A DNA stretch of 64,000 bases from Azoarcus sp. Aa7 (lineage in GTDB: Bacteria; Pseudomonadota; Gammaproteobacteria; Burkholderiales; Rhodocyclaceae), in the NCBI RefSeq assembly GCF_014822185.1, contig NZ_QVLR01000009.1, forward strand, positions 186,001 to 250,000, read 5' to 3'. Numbering within the stretch: position 1 is the stretch's first letter; each line of letters opens with the position of its first letter. This document shows, one piece after another, positions 1 through 9,676 of the stretch. Made by a program: the position numbers and the translations under genes. The notes below the pieces were generated by a model. The model saw only the letters and a list, made by a program, of their open reading frames with translations, ran no database searches and was not told the DNA's origin.

Positions 1-1706
1 AACACGCGCACGCGGCTCAACTGCCGCTTGCGGTTCGCGACGAGGTTGCCCGCGAGCCCCGGAATCAGGCTGCTGCGCATCACGCTCATCTGGCTGGCGA
101 TCGGGTTCGCGAGCTGGATCGGCGTGTCGTTGGAACAGAAATCGCGCTCCCACGCTTCTTCGACGAACGCGTAGTTGACCACCTCCTGGTAGTCGCGGCC
201 GGCCAGCAGATGACGGACGTCCCAGACGCTGCGGCCGGACTCGGAACGGTCCAGCATCGCCAGCCCACCCTGCGGCGGCAGGGCCGGGATGTTGTCGTAG
301 CCGTAAAGCCGCGCGATCTCCTCGATCAGGTCTTCCTCGATCTCGATGTCGAAACGGAAGGACGGCGGCACGACGAGCAGGTCTTCGCCCTCATGGCGCA
401 CACCGAGGTGCACGCCGTTGAGCAGTTTCACGATCGCCGCATTGTCGGGATCGATGCCGAGCAGGCGACGCGCGCGCGCCGGACGCAGACGGACCGCCTT
501 GCGTGCGGGCAGATGCTCCTTCGACACCGCCTCGACGACCGGCCCCGCCGCCCCGCCGCAGATTTCGAGGATCAGCTGTGTCGCACGCTCGATCGCGCTC
601 GCCGCCAGCTCGAAGTCCACGCCACGCTCGAAGCGGTGCGAGGCATCGGACACGAAGCCGTAGCTGCGCGCGCGACCCGCGATCGCGTCGGGCGCGAAGA
701 AGGCGCTCTCGAGGAACATGTCGGTCGTGTCGAGCGTGATCCCGCTTTCCTCACCGCCCATGATGCCCGCGAGCGCCAACGCGCGTGTCTCGTCGGCGAT
801 CAGCAGGGTGTCGGCCGCCGGAGTGATGGTCTGCTCGTTGAGCAACAACACCTGTTCGCCCTCGCGCGGATAGCGCACGTGGATCGCACCGGACAGGCGC
901 GCGTTGTCGAAGGCGTGCAGGGGCTGGCCGAGTTCCAGCATCACGTAGTTCGTGACGTCGACGAGCGCACTGATCGAGCGCACGCCGCAACGCTGCAGGC
1001 GCTGCTTCATCCAGTCCGGCGTGGGCGCCTTCGCATCGACGCCGCGCACGATACGCCCGCAGTAGCGCGGACACGCCGCCGGCACGTCGAGGACGATGTC
1101 GCGGCGGTCGTCGAGGGTCGGCTTGACCGCCACGACTTCAGGCACTAAAAGCGACTGCCCCGTCAGCGCTGCGACCTCGCGGCCGACACCGAGCAGGCTC
1201 AGGCAATCCGAGCGGTTGGGCGTGAGCTTGATCGTGAACAGCGTGTCGTCGAGCGCCAGATACTCGCGCAGGTTCATCCCGACAGGGGCGTCGGCGGGAA
1301 GATCCATCAGGCCGGCATGGTCCTCCGAGAGACCCAGCTCGCGAGCCGAGCACAGCATGCCGAAAGACTCGACGCCGCGCAGCTTGGCCGCCTTGATCTC
1401 GAAGCCGGGCAACTTCGCACCGACGATGGCGCAGGGCACCGTCATGCCGACTGCCGCATTCGGCGCGCCGCAGACGATCTGCAACAACTCGCCCTGCCCC
1501 GCGTCGACCTTGCACAGCTTCAACTTGTCGGCGTTGGGATGCTTTTCCGCCTCGACGATCCGGGCGACGACGACACCGGAGAAGGGCGGCGCAACGGGAG
1601 CCGATTCTTCCACCTCGAGGCCGGCCATCGTCATGAGATGTCCGAGCGCCTCGCTGTCGAGCGGAGGATTGACGAGGCTCCGCAGCCACTGTTCCGAGAA
1701 TTGCAT
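1..1706 (-). CDS. pheT: Phenylalanine-tRNA ligase beta subunit (3' end missing)
   Basis: This is the beta chain of the alpha2-beta2 cytoplasmic enzyme that charges tRNA-Phe. Translation on the minus strand from ATG at 1706 gives MQFSEQWLRSLVNP, the usual bacterial PheT N-terminus, followed by the tRNA-binding (EMAP-like) region with HPNADKLKLCKVDAG. About 568 of the roughly 790-800 residues of the family are present, and the 3' end runs off the left edge of the window. The gene starts 7 bases after the pheS stop, so the two are co-transcribed and probably translationally coupled. The ribosome site is weak (CAGGTAA inside the end of pheS). No internal stop was noticed in the parts read. Confidence 0.95.
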   Translation of the reverse strand, partial: MQFSEQWLRSLVNPPLDSEALGHLMTMAGLEVEESAPVAPPFSGVVVARIVEAEKHPNADKLKLCKVDAGQGELLQIVCGAPNAAVGMTVPCAIVGAKLPGFEIKAAKLRGVESFGMLCSARELGLSEDHAGLMDLPADAPVGMNLREYLALDDTLFTIKLTPNRSDCLSLLGVGREVAALTGQSLLVPEVVAVKPTLDDRRDIVLDVPAACPRYCGRIVRGVDAKAPTPDWMKQRLQRCGVRSISALVDVTNYVMLELGQPLHAFDNARLSGAIHVRYPREGEQVLLLNEQTITPAADTLLIADETRALALAGIMGGEESGITLDTTDMFLESAFFAPDAIAGRARSYGFVSDASHRFERGVDFELAASAIERATQLILEICGGAAGPVVEAVSKEHLPARKAVRLRPARARRLLGIDPDNAAIVKLLNGVHLGVRHEGEDLLVVPPSFRFDIEIEEDLIEEIARLYGYDNIPALPPQGGLAMLDRSESGRSVWDVRHLLAGRDYQEVVNYAFVEEAWERDFCSNDTPIQLANPIASQMSVMRSSLIPGLAGNLVANRKRQLSRVRV

Positions 1707-1713
1707 GATTCGA

Positions 1714-2763
<1,050 letters not shown>

Positions 2764-2768
2764 TCAGG

Positions 2769-2798
2769 AAAAAAAAAGGAGGCCAGGCCTCCTTTTTT
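2769..2798 (-). terminator. Rho-independent terminator or attenuator between rplT and pheS
   Basis: The palindrome GGAGG-ccagg-CCTCC (2778-2792) can extend into flanking A/T runs. Read on the minus strand it is followed by nine T, and on the plus strand by six T. It sits 14 bases after the rplT stop and ends about 25 bases before pheS. The 67-base gap has no room for a Phe-rich leader peptide like the one in the Escherichia coli pheST attenuator. Confidence 0.8.
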
Positions 2799-2812
2799 CG
2801 TGCTGCGTTCGA

Positions 2813-3172
2813 TTACGCAGCGAGTTTGGCCCGGGCCTGATCTGCGAGCGCCGCAAATGCGGGCTTGTCGAACACGGCCAAGTCAGCCAGCACCTTGCGA
2901 TCCACTTCGATGGCAGCCTTCTTGAGGCCGTTCATGAAGGTGCTGTAGGTCAGGCCCACTTCACGCGCGGCGGCGTTGATACGGGCGATCCACAGGGCAC
3001 GGAACTGGCGCTTGCGCTGACGACGGTCACGGTAGGCGTACTGACCGGCCTTCATCACCGCCTGTTTGGCGATGCGGTATACGTTCTTGCGGCGGCCGCG
3101 GTAACCCTTGGCCTGATCTAGAACCTTCTTGTGACGCGCGCGGGCGGTTACACCACGTTTAACTCGGGGCAT
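2813..3172 (-). CDS. rplT: 50S ribosomal protein L20
   Basis: Ribosomal protein L20 binds 23S rRNA and is needed for early assembly of the large subunit. The 119-residue product, beginning [16 protein letters not shown], matches the family in length and composition: a long basic N-terminal extension followed by a compact C-terminal domain. ATG at 3172 is preceded by a good ribosome site (TAGGAGACC). It follows rpmI by 12 bases and is read from the infC-rpmI-rplT transcript. In other bacteria L20 represses this operon by binding its own leader mRNA. Confidence 0.98.
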   Translation of the reverse strand: MPRVKRGVTARARHKKVLDQAKGYRGRRKNVYRIAKQAVMKAGQYAYRDRRQRKRQFRALWIARINAAAREVGLTYSTFMNGLKKAAIEVDRKVLADLAVFDKPAFAALADQARAKLAA

Positions 3173-3184
3173 TGTGGTCTCCTA

Positions 3185-3382
3185 TCAAGCGTAAGGCAGC
3201 ATGGCGCGGATCAGCTTCTCGTCGGCGGCGTGAACTTCCGTCATGCCGCGCAGCTGGCGCTTGCTCTTGGTGGTCTTCTTGGTAAGGATGTGGCGCTTGA
3301 ACGCCTGGGACCGCTTGATCCCACCACTAGCGCGGACCTTGAACCGTTTGGCGGCTCCGCTCTTGGTCTTCATCTTCGGCAT
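3185..3382 (-). CDS. rpmI: 50S ribosomal protein L35
   Basis: L35 is a small basic protein of the large ribosomal subunit. The product has 65 residues, begins [16 protein letters not shown] and has the lysine/arginine-rich make-up and length of the family. Its ATG at 3382 is preceded by TGGAGTTAGCA. The 141-base gap between infC and this gene contains a strong inverted repeat (3459-3478) and is where an L20 autoregulatory leader would be expected. rplT follows directly. Confidence 0.98.
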   Translation of the reverse strand: MPKMKTKSGAAKRFKVRASGGIKRSQAFKRHILTKKTTKSKRQLRGMTEVHAADEKLIRAMLPYA

Positions 3383-3458
3383 TGCTAACTCCAGGTTTAT
3401 GAATGACGTCAGGTAGCGTCGCCATGCGGCGCGTTTTCAACCAGACATCACTTGTTTT

Positions 3459-3478
3459 CCGGCAGGCATGCCCGCCGG
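3459..3478 (-). promoter_or_regulatory. Inverted repeat in the infC-rpmI spacer, possible L20 leader
   Basis: Two 9-base arms (3459-3467 and 3470-3478) pair at all but one position, where the mRNA can form a G-U wobble. The element lies in the 141-base untranslated gap upstream of rpmI. In Escherichia coli and Bacillus, L20 binds folded leader RNA here to repress rpmI-rplT. No T run follows, so a terminator is less likely. The assignment as an L20 site is inference from position only. Confidence 0.35.
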
Positions 3479-3523
3479 GATTTGCATCCAGCCCAAGGAC
3501 CGGAGGCAGATTCTTGGTCGCGC

Positions 3524-4048
3524 TCAGCGGTTCTTCTTCACCGGCGCGATCACCATCACCATCTGACGCCCTTCCATCTTGGGCATCTGCTCGACCTGGC
3601 CCAGCTCCTCCAGATCGGCCTTGACCCGCTCGAGCTGACGCAGGCCGAATTCCTGGTGCGCCATTTCCCGACCGCGGAAACGCAGCGTCACCTTGCACTT
3701 GTCACCTTCTTCAAGGAAACGCTTGAGGTTGCGCAACTTGATCTGGTAGTCGTTCTCGTCAGTTGCAGGACGGAGCTTGACTTCCTTGATCTGCACCTGC
3801 TTCTGTTTGAGCTTGGCTTCGTGGGCCTTTTTCTGCTCCTGATACTTGAACTTGCCGAAGTCCATCACCCGGCAGACCGGGGGCTGCGCCATCGGCGCGA
3901 TTTCGACAAGATCCAGCCCGGCTTCTTCAGCTGCCTCGAGGGCCGTTCTCAGGGACACAATACCGATCGGTTCGCCGTCTTCACCGAGCAGACGAACTTC
4001 GGGCGCGCTGATCTCCTCATTGACGCGCTGCTTTTTTTCTTGAGCGAT
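3524..4048 (-). CDS. infC: Translation initiation factor IF-3 (ATC start codon)
   Basis: IF-3 binds the 30S subunit, prevents early 50S joining and rejects non-canonical start codons. No ATG or GTG gives a full-length protein. The first ATG-type product would lose about 30 residues of the conserved N-terminal domain. Extending to ATC at 4048 gives (I)[19 protein letters not shown], the standard IF-3 beginning, and 174 residues, the normal length. GGAGA lies 8 bases upstream of this codon. ATC has the same role as the AUU start of Escherichia coli infC, through which IF-3 represses its own translation. The gene follows thrS by 27 bases. Confidence 0.96.
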   Translation of the reverse strand: MAQEKKQRVNEEISAPEVRLLGEDGEPIGIVSLRTALEAAEEAGLDLVEIAPMAQPPVCRVMDFGKFKYQEQKKAHEAKLKQKQVQIKEVKLRPATDENDYQIKLRNLKRFLEEGDKCKVTLRFRGREMAHQEFGLRQLERVKADLEELGQVEQMPKMEGRQMVMVIAPVKKNR

Positions 4049-4075
4049 GGTTCAATTCTCCACGAATGCCAAAAA

Positions 4076-5992
4076 TCAAATCGAGGCCGACCGCGCTTCA
4101 ACTTCGCGCTGCCAACGCTCGATCAGGGTATCGAGGGTCATCTGGCCAAGATCCTGGCCCCCTCGGGCACGCACGGCAACGAGGCCTGCCGCCTTTTCCT
4201 TCTCGCCGATGACGATCTGGTAGGGCAGCTTGTGCACGCTATGTTCGCGGATTTTATAGGTAATCTTTTCGTTACGCAAATCCGCCTCGACCCGGAAACC
4301 CGCCTGCTTCAAGCGTTTTGTGACTTCCGTCGCGTACTCGGACTGACCTTCCGAGATATTCAGGACCACGGCCTGGACCGGGGAGAGCCACAGCGGCAGC
4401 GCTCCCGCGAAGTGTTCGATGAGGATGCCGATGAAACGCTCGAGCGAGCCGAGGATCGCGCGATGCAGCATCACGGGATACTTCTTGGCGTTGTCTTCGG
4501 CGACATATTCAGCCCCGAGACGGACCGGGAGATTGAAGTCGAGCTGCAGCGTGCCGCACTGCCACACGCGACTGAGGCAGTCCTTGAGCGAGAACTCGAT
4601 CTTCGGCCCGTAGAACGCCCCCTCACCCGGCTGCAACTCATACGCGAGCCCCTGCGCATCGAGCGCGGCCGCGAGCGCGGCCTCGGCCGCATCCCACTGC
4701 TCATCGGTACCGACGCGCTTGTCGGGGCGCGTCGACAGCTTGATCAGGATGTCGTTGAAACCGAAATCGGCATACACCTTCTGGAGCAGACGGATGAAGG
4801 CGGCCGATTCGGCCTGTACCTGATCCTCGGCGCAGAAGATGTGCGCATCGTCCTGCACGAAGTTACGCACGCGCATGATACCGTGGAGCGAACCGGAGGG
4901 CTCGTTGCGGTGGCAGGAGCCGAACTCGGCCATGCGCAGCGGCAGGTCGCGGTAGCTCTTCAGCCCCTGATTGAAGATCTGGATATGGCACGGGCAGTTC
5001 ATCGGCTTGACGGCGTAGTCATGCTTCTCCGACTGCGTCGTGAACATGAGGTCCGAATACATGCCCCAGTGACCCGACTTCTCCCACAGCGAGCGATCGA
5101 CGATCTGCGGCGTCTTCACTTCCTGGTAGCCGTTATCGAGGATGGTGCGGCGCATGTACTGCTCGACCTGCTGCCACAGCGTCCAGCCGTTGGAGTGCCA
5201 GAACACCATGCCGGGCGCTTCTTCCTGCAGATGGAAGAGATCGAGCAGACGACCGAGCTTGCGGTGATCGCGCTTCTCGGCCTCTTCGAGCATATGAAGA
5301 TAGCTCTCGAGGTCTTCCTTCTTCGCCCAGGCGGTGCCGTACACGCGCTGCAGCATCTCGTTCTTCGAATCACCGCGCCAGTACGCGCCGGCGAGCTTGG
5401 TCAGCTTGAAGACCTTGAGCTTGCCCGTCGAGGGGACGTGAGGACCGCGACACAGGTCGATGAAGTCGCCCTGACGATAGAGCGAGACATCCTCGCCCTG
5501 CGGGATCGACGCGATGATCTCGGCCTTGTAGTTCTCGCCCTGCGACTTGAAGAAGTCCACGGCCTTGTCGCGCGACCACACTTCGCGCGCGACCGGGATC
5601 TCGCGCTTGGCGAGTTCGGCCATGCGCTTTTCGATGCTTTCGAGGTCTTCCGGCGTGAAGGGGCGCTTGTACGAGAAGTCGTAGTAGAAGCCGTTCTCGA
5701 TGACCGGACCGATCGTGACCTGAGCATCCGGAAAAAGCCCCTTCACCGCATGCGCAAGCAGGTGAGCGGTCGAGTGCCGGATGATATCCACACCCTCTTC
5801 GCTCTTGTCGGTGACAATCGCAAGCGATGCATCGCTTTCGATGCGATGCGAGAGATCGACAAGCTTGCCGTCCACCTTGCCGGCAAGCGAGGCTTTCGCG
5901 AGACCCGCACCAATCGATGCCGCGACGTCGAGCACGGTCACCGGATGGTCGAAGCTGCGTACGGAACCGTCGGGGAGCGTGATGTTCGGCAT
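4076..5992 (-). CDS. thrS: Threonine-tRNA ligase
   Basis: This enzyme attaches threonine to tRNA-Thr in the cytoplasm. The 638-residue product has the full bacterial arrangement: N-terminal TGS domain ([18 protein letters not shown]), second additional editing domain with [11 protein letters not shown], class II catalytic core with the zinc-site cysteine in MNCPCH and motif 2 around [15 protein letters not shown], then the anticodon-binding domain. ATG at 5992 was chosen because the family begins exactly at MPNITL. The 32 further upstream codons cross a terminator hairpin and are not protein-like. It is the first gene of the thrS-infC-rpmI-rplT-pheST block. Confidence 0.97.
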   Translation of the reverse strand: MPNITLPDGSVRSFDHPVTVLDVAASIGAGLAKASLAGKVDGKLVDLSHRIESDASLAIVTDKSEEGVDIIRHSTAHLLAHAVKGLFPDAQVTIGPVIENGFYYDFSYKRPFTPEDLESIEKRMAELAKREIPVAREVWSRDKAVDFFKSQGENYKAEIIASIPQGEDVSLYRQGDFIDLCRGPHVPSTGKLKVFKLTKLAGAYWRGDSKNEMLQRVYGTAWAKKEDLESYLHMLEEAEKRDHRKLGRLLDLFHLQEEAPGMVFWHSNGWTLWQQVEQYMRRTILDNGYQEVKTPQIVDRSLWEKSGHWGMYSDLMFTTQSEKHDYAVKPMNCPCHIQIFNQGLKSYRDLPLRMAEFGSCHRNEPSGSLHGIMRVRNFVQDDAHIFCAEDQVQAESAAFIRLLQKVYADFGFNDILIKLSTRPDKRVGTDEQWDAAEAALAAALDAQGLAYELQPGEGAFYGPKIEFSLKDCLSRVWQCGTLQLDFNLPVRLGAEYVAEDNAKKYPVMLHRAILGSLERFIGILIEHFAGALPLWLSPVQAVVLNISEGQSEYATEVTKRLKQAGFRVEADLRNEKITYKIREHSVHKLPYQIVIGEKEKAAGLVAVRARGGQDLGQMTLDTLIERWQREVEARSASI

Positions 5993-6047
5993 GATCTCTA
6001 GGCCTCGAGAAGGGGTGACGAAAAGCTGGATGATGAAAAACGTGGAC

Positions 6048-6078
6048 GAAAAAAAAGTGCGGACGGGCCGCACTTTTT
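6048..6078 (-). terminator. Rho-independent terminator after tRNA-Val
   Basis: The stem AAAAGTGCGG / CCGCACTTTT (6053-6062 and 6068-6077) has a five-base loop. On the minus strand it is followed by a run of eight T. It ends the tRNA-Val transcript before thrS begins. It has a shorter T run in the other direction as well. Confidence 0.85.
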
Positions 6079-6160
6079 CCTGGAACACTACAGCGGAGCC
6101 CGACTTTTCAGTTTCCGGCTTCAGTAGTAGTTCGGAAGATCATCTTCCTGCTCCATACGT

Positions 6161-6237
6161 TGGTAGGCGCGATTGGACTCGAACCAACGACCCCCACCAT
6201 GTCAAGGTGGTGCTCTAACCAGCTGAGCTACGCGCCT
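6161..6237 (-). tRNA. tRNA-Val (anticodon GAC)
   Basis: The minus strand folds into a complete cloverleaf. The acceptor arms AGGCGCG and CGCGCCT are followed by discriminator A and an encoded CCA. The D-stem is GCTC/GAGC, and the anticodon stem CCACC/GGTGG encloses the loop TTGACAT with anticodon GAC. The T-arm carries TTCGAGT. It is 77 bases long, with its own strong promoter just upstream and a terminator downstream. Confidence 0.97.
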
Positions 6238-6251
6238 GCTAAGAGCTGCGC

Positions 6252-6280
6252 ATTATAGGCATCACTTTCGAGGTGCGCAA
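6252..6280 (-). promoter_or_regulatory. Sigma-70 promoter of tRNA-Val
   Basis: On the minus strand there is a -35 hexamer TTGCGC (6280-6275), a 17-base spacer and a perfect -10 hexamer TATAAT (6257-6252). The -10 ends about 14 bases before the mature tRNA 5' end. It also lies downstream of nirN, so it makes tRNA synthesis independent of the nitrite reductase transcript. Confidence 0.8.
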
Positions 6281-6339
6281 CACCCTTTTCAAAATTTATT
6301 CAAAAATCCTCCGGGCGCCCCAAACGGGAAACGTCCGCC

Positions 6340-7932
6340 TCAATGGCTAGTGCCTTCCTCGCGCGCGATCTTGTTCCACACGTTGTACTTGCCGACCGGT
6401 TTCTTCATCGGCAGACGCTTCACTTCCTCGAGCGTCTTGGCGTCATAGACGATCAGTGCGCCGTCCATCTCCCACAGGCTCGCGAGCGCATAGCGGCCGT
6501 CGCGCGTGAATTCGATGTGAGCCAGGGTCTGACCCGGAGCCGCCTTGAGTTCCTTGACGATCTCCAGCGTCTGCTTGTCGATGACCTGCAGCGTGTTCTT
6601 GGCCTCGCGGCTCATCATCGAGTCGACGAAGGCGTAGCGACTGTTCTCGTGGCTGCGCAGGAAGAAGCCGGGGCCACGCGTGGGGATGCGCTTGACGACG
6701 CTCCAGTCCTTGAGGTCGATGACCGTGACTTCGGCGGCCTTGAGGTTGGTGCTCGCCATCACGCGCCGACCCTGCCAATCCCACGAAATGCCTGAGCCGA
6801 GATGCGGCATGCCGTCGAGCGCGAGGTCGGCGATCTTGCGGCGCACGTCGAGGTGCACGACTTGCCCTACACCCTCACGCGAGGCGCCGAGGATGGTGGA
6901 GTAGTCCTGGGTGAAGAAGAAGTCGTCGAGCGGATCGGCAAGCGTGGTGCGGCGCGGATTGAGGTAACCGGGGATGAAGGCGCCTTCGCGGTACTTGAAA
7001 TCGTGGACGTAACCGGTCGCAATGTCCTCGACATGGCGGTCGTAGCTGATCTCCCAGATCTCGGGCACGTCCTTCAACGCGGCGACGAAACTGTTGCGCG
7101 GCGTGGCTTCATAGACCGCCGACACGCGCGAACTCGTCTTGCCGTCACGATCGGTGACGGGGATGGATTTCAGCAGGTTGAGGTCTCCGTCGAGCAGCAC
7201 GAGCGTGTGCGGCAGGTAGTTTGCGACAGCGACGTGCTTGCCGTCGGGCGACACGGCGACGTTCCGGGTGTTGATGCCGGCGCGGATCTCGCTGACGACC
7301 TTGAGGTTCCACAGGTCGTACTTGGTGATCCAACCGTCGCGCGAAGCGAAGAACACGAAGCGGCCGTCGGCCGTGAACTTGGGCCCGCCGTGCAGCGCAT
7401 GCCGGCTCGGGAAACGGTGGATGCGCTCGAGCTTGTCGCCGTCGAGGACCGAGACGTGGTGGTCGCCGGTTTCGACGACGAGGAAAAGGTTCATCGGATC
7501 GGCGTCGAACACCGGTTTCGCGGACAGTGTGGCCGGATCGACGTGAGCGATGCGCGAGGCCCGGATGTCGGACTCCGCCCAGTTCGGTGCGGGGACGACC
7601 GGCGTGTAGATCCACGAGACGAGCGAAGCGATCTGTTCCTGGGGAATCAAGGCGCCGAACGGGGGCATCTGGGTCGCGGTCCGACCGTCGCGGACCACCG
7701 TCGCGGCCTCCTCCTTGCGCAGGCGCGCGAGGTTTTCGGGCAGCAGCGCGGGACCGGTTGCGCCGAGGCGGTCCGGACCATGGCACGCGGCGCAGTGTTG
7801 CTGGTAAACCGCCGCGGGGCCCTCCGCGCCCCGCGAGTCGGCGGCATGCAGCGCCAGGGCCGCGCCGACGAGGAAGCCGGAAAAAATCAGGACGCGCCGG
7901 ACGGGCGACGGCAGGGTGTGCGTGGATTTCAT
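6340..7932 (-). CDS. nirN: NirN, c-type cytochrome with d1-type propeller, last step of heme d1 synthesis
   Basis: NirN is a periplasmic relative of NirS that oxidises the heme d1 precursor (dihydro-heme d1) and helps deliver heme d1 to NirS. The 530-residue product has an N-terminal signal (MKSTHTL, then a hydrophobic run to about residue 31). A monohaem cytochrome c domain follows with CAACH at 47-51 and a Met-containing MPPFG segment. From about residue 120 it has an eight-bladed d1-binding propeller related to NirS. ATG at 7932 has GAGGATTCC upstream and begins 12 bases after the nirJ stop. It is the last gene of the minus-strand nir transcript. NirF has a similar propeller but lacks the cytochrome domain, which distinguishes the two. 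Confidence 0.9.
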   Translation of the reverse strand: MKSTHTLPSPVRRVLIFSGFLVGAALALHAADSRGAEGPAAVYQQHCAACHGPDRLGATGPALLPENLARLRKEEAATVVRDGRTATQMPPFGALIPQEQIASLVSWIYTPVVPAPNWAESDIRASRIAHVDPATLSAKPVFDADPMNLFLVVETGDHHVSVLDGDKLERIHRFPSRHALHGGPKFTADGRFVFFASRDGWITKYDLWNLKVVSEIRAGINTRNVAVSPDGKHVAVANYLPHTLVLLDGDLNLLKSIPVTDRDGKTSSRVSAVYEATPRNSFVAALKDVPEIWEISYDRHVEDIATGYVHDFKYREGAFIPGYLNPRRTTLADPLDDFFFTQDYSTILGASREGVGQVVHLDVRRKIADLALDGMPHLGSGISWDWQGRRVMASTNLKAAEVTVIDLKDWSVVKRIPTRGPGFFLRSHENSRYAFVDSMMSREAKNTLQVIDKQTLEIVKELKAAPGQTLAHIEFTRDGRYALASLWEMDGALIVYDAKTLEEVKRLPMKKPVGKYNVWNKIAREEGTSH

Positions 7933-7944
7933 GGAATCCTCGGA

Positions 7945-9150
7945 TCAGGCGGTGCGCCGACGGGAAACGAAGGGGGTGGTGACGACACGCTCGCCGACGA
8001 CTTCGCCAGCCTGCAGACCGATTTCGTCGTCACTGAGGTAGCAGCCGGGGTCCTCGGCCCACGGATCGCCGGTGATCTGCTGCGCACGCACGCGCGAGCT
8101 GCCGTTGCAGATGTCGAGATGGTGGCAGGCGCCGCAGCGGCCCGACAGCGTGCGCGGGTGCTGCTTGAGTCCGGCCATCAGCGGGTTGGACAGGTCGCTC
8201 CAGATCTCGGAGAACTTGCGCTCGCGGACGTTACCGAGCGGCACGTGCCACCACATCGTGTCGGGATGGACGACGCCGAGGTTGTCGATGTTGGCGACGT
8301 TCACGCCGCTGGCGTTGCCGCCCCATTGCGCGAGCTTGCCGCGGATGTGTTCGACATGCTCGGGGAAGCGCCGTGCAATCCAATGCAGCAAGTAGACGCC
8401 GTCGGCATCGTTGTTGCCGGTGACGAAGTCCTTTTCGATGCCGCGCCGGTGCAGGTCCAGGCAGGTCTCGAAGAGCAGGTCCATCGCATCGCGCGTGGTC
8501 TGGTGGCACGCATCGTCGGCGCGATGCTTGTTGCCGCGGCCGGCGTAGTTGAGGTGCGAGAAGTAGAACTTGTCGATGCCCTCATCTTCGACGAGGCGCA
8601 GCAGCGCCGGCAGGTCGTGGGCGTTGTCCTCGGTCATGGTGTAACGGACGCCGACCTTGATGCCGCGCGCGAGGCACAGGCGGATGCCGGCCATCGAGGC
8701 CTCGAAGGCACCGTCGAGGCGGCGGAACTTGTCGTGCGTGGCACCGATGCCGTCGAGGCTGACGCCGACGTAATCGAAGCCGGTGTCGTCAATCGCGTCG
8801 ATGTTGCCGTCGTTGATCAGCGTGCCGTTGCTGGACAGGCCGACGTAGAAGCCCATTTCCTTCGCACGCCGGCCGATCTCGAAGATGTCGGGGCGGAGCA
8901 GCGGCTCGCCGCCGGACAGGATCAGCACCGGTACGCGGAAGGCCTTGAGGTCGTCCATCACCCGGAAGACATCGGCAGTCGAGAGTTCGCCGGGGAAGTC
9001 CTTGTCGGCCGAGATCGAGTAGCAGTGCTTGCAGGTGAGGTTGCAGCGGCGGATCAGGTTCCAGATGACGACGGGGCCGGGGGGATTGCGGCGCGGGGCG
9101 ACAGGCGTCGGGTGGTCGAGTTCGCGGATGAAGTGCGAGATACGGAACAT
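7945..9150 (-). CDS. nirJ: NirJ, radical SAM enzyme of heme d1 biosynthesis
   Basis: NirJ replaces propionate side chains of the d1 ring precursor (didecarboxysiroheme) by oxo groups in the cytoplasm. The 401-residue product has the radical SAM cluster motif CNLTCKHC (Cys36, 40, 43). A C-terminal SPASM/twitch-type cysteine group (CGACHHLDIC and a later Cys) would bind a second iron-sulfur cluster. The start at ATG 9150 has a strong ribosome site (GAGGAGAGTCCC) and gives the typical MFRISHFIRELDHP beginning. The longer frame upstream is not conserved-looking. It lies between the cupredoxin gene and nirN. Confidence 0.95.
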   Translation of the reverse strand: MFRISHFIRELDHPTPVAPRRNPPGPVVIWNLIRRCNLTCKHCYSISADKDFPGELSTADVFRVMDDLKAFRVPVLILSGGEPLLRPDIFEIGRRAKEMGFYVGLSSNGTLINDGNIDAIDDTGFDYVGVSLDGIGATHDKFRRLDGAFEASMAGIRLCLARGIKVGVRYTMTEDNAHDLPALLRLVEDEGIDKFYFSHLNYAGRGNKHRADDACHQTTRDAMDLLFETCLDLHRRGIEKDFVTGNNDADGVYLLHWIARRFPEHVEHIRGKLAQWGGNASGVNVANIDNLGVVHPDTMWWHVPLGNVRERKFSEIWSDLSNPLMAGLKQHPRTLSGRCGACHHLDICNGSSRVRAQQITGDPWAEDPGCYLSDDEIGLQAGEVVGERVVTTPFVSRRRTA

Positions 9151-9255
9151 GGGACTCTCCTCAGTGCTGCCATTACAGCGAACCACGGCCTTCCGTGAAA
9201 TGACGCCGGTCAAGGGCGGGAGGATGGCCGCGGGGATCGCCTGCGCGCCCGGTAC

Positions 9256-9582
9256 TCACTCACCGACGACGACGGCGCCCTTCATCTCGGGATGCGGGCC
9301 GCAGCGGTATTCGAAACGCCCTGCCTGCGGAAAGTTGCGGGACCATTTCTCGCCGGGGAAGAAGCGCTCGGACTCTTCGCCGGTCGCATCGAACAATACC
9401 GAATGGCTGGTGCGCTTCTCGCGATTGACCCAGGTGACCGTATCGCCCGCCCGGATTTCGACCACGGCGGGCGAGAATTTGTAGTCAAGGATGGACACTT
9501 CATGTTCGGCTGCGCAGACGATACCGGTCTGCAACGTTCCTAGCAGGGCGACCACTGCCGCCGCGTTGGCCTTGAGACGCAC
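9256..9582 (-). CDS. Periplasmic cupredoxin (blue copper protein) in the nir cluster
   Basis: This is a small plastocyanin/amicyanin-like electron carrier with a signal peptide (hydrophobic run ending near VCAAEH). Type 1 copper ligands are visible: His60 (TSHSV), Cys94, His97 and Met100 in YRCGPHPEM. That makes it a plausible electron donor to cytochrome cd1, as azurin and pseudoazurin are elsewhere. The start is uncertain. GTG at 9582 is chosen because GAGGG lies 6 bases before it. ATG at 9588 abuts the GAGGG, and TTG at 9597 lacks a ribosome site. It lies between nirB and nirJ, but I do not know it as a named nir gene. Confidence 0.85.
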   Translation of the reverse strand: MRLKANAAAVVALLGTLQTGIVCAAEHEVSILDYKFSPAVVEIRAGDTVTWVNREKRTSHSVLFDATGEESERFFPGEKWSRNFPQAGRFEYRCGPHPEMKGAVVVGE

Positions 9583-9617
9583 GATCATCCCTCGCAAAGG
9601 TGCTTGTCGAACGGAAG

Positions 9618-9655
9618 GAAGCCGCCTCCCCCCGTGACGGGAGGAAGGCGGCTTC
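9618..9655 (-). other. Intercistronic hairpin between nirB and the cupredoxin gene
   Basis: Nine-base arms GAAGCCGCC (9618-9626) and GGCGGCTTC (9647-9655) enclose a second short stem (TCCC/GGGA). No T run follows on the minus strand, so it is more likely an mRNA processing or stabilising structure, or a weak terminator, than a full stop. It could set different levels for nirSTB and the genes downstream. Confidence 0.5.
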
Positions 9656-9676
9656 GGGTAGCGGGGCGCGAGCGCC

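Noticed and set aside
3452-6001. Open frame of 849 codons on the plus strand opposite infC and thrS
   Set aside because: It is antisense to two certain genes and is low in recognisable protein features.
6802-9198. Open frame of 798 codons opposite nirN and nirJ
   Set aside because: It crosses two genes and their gap on the opposite strand and shows no family features.
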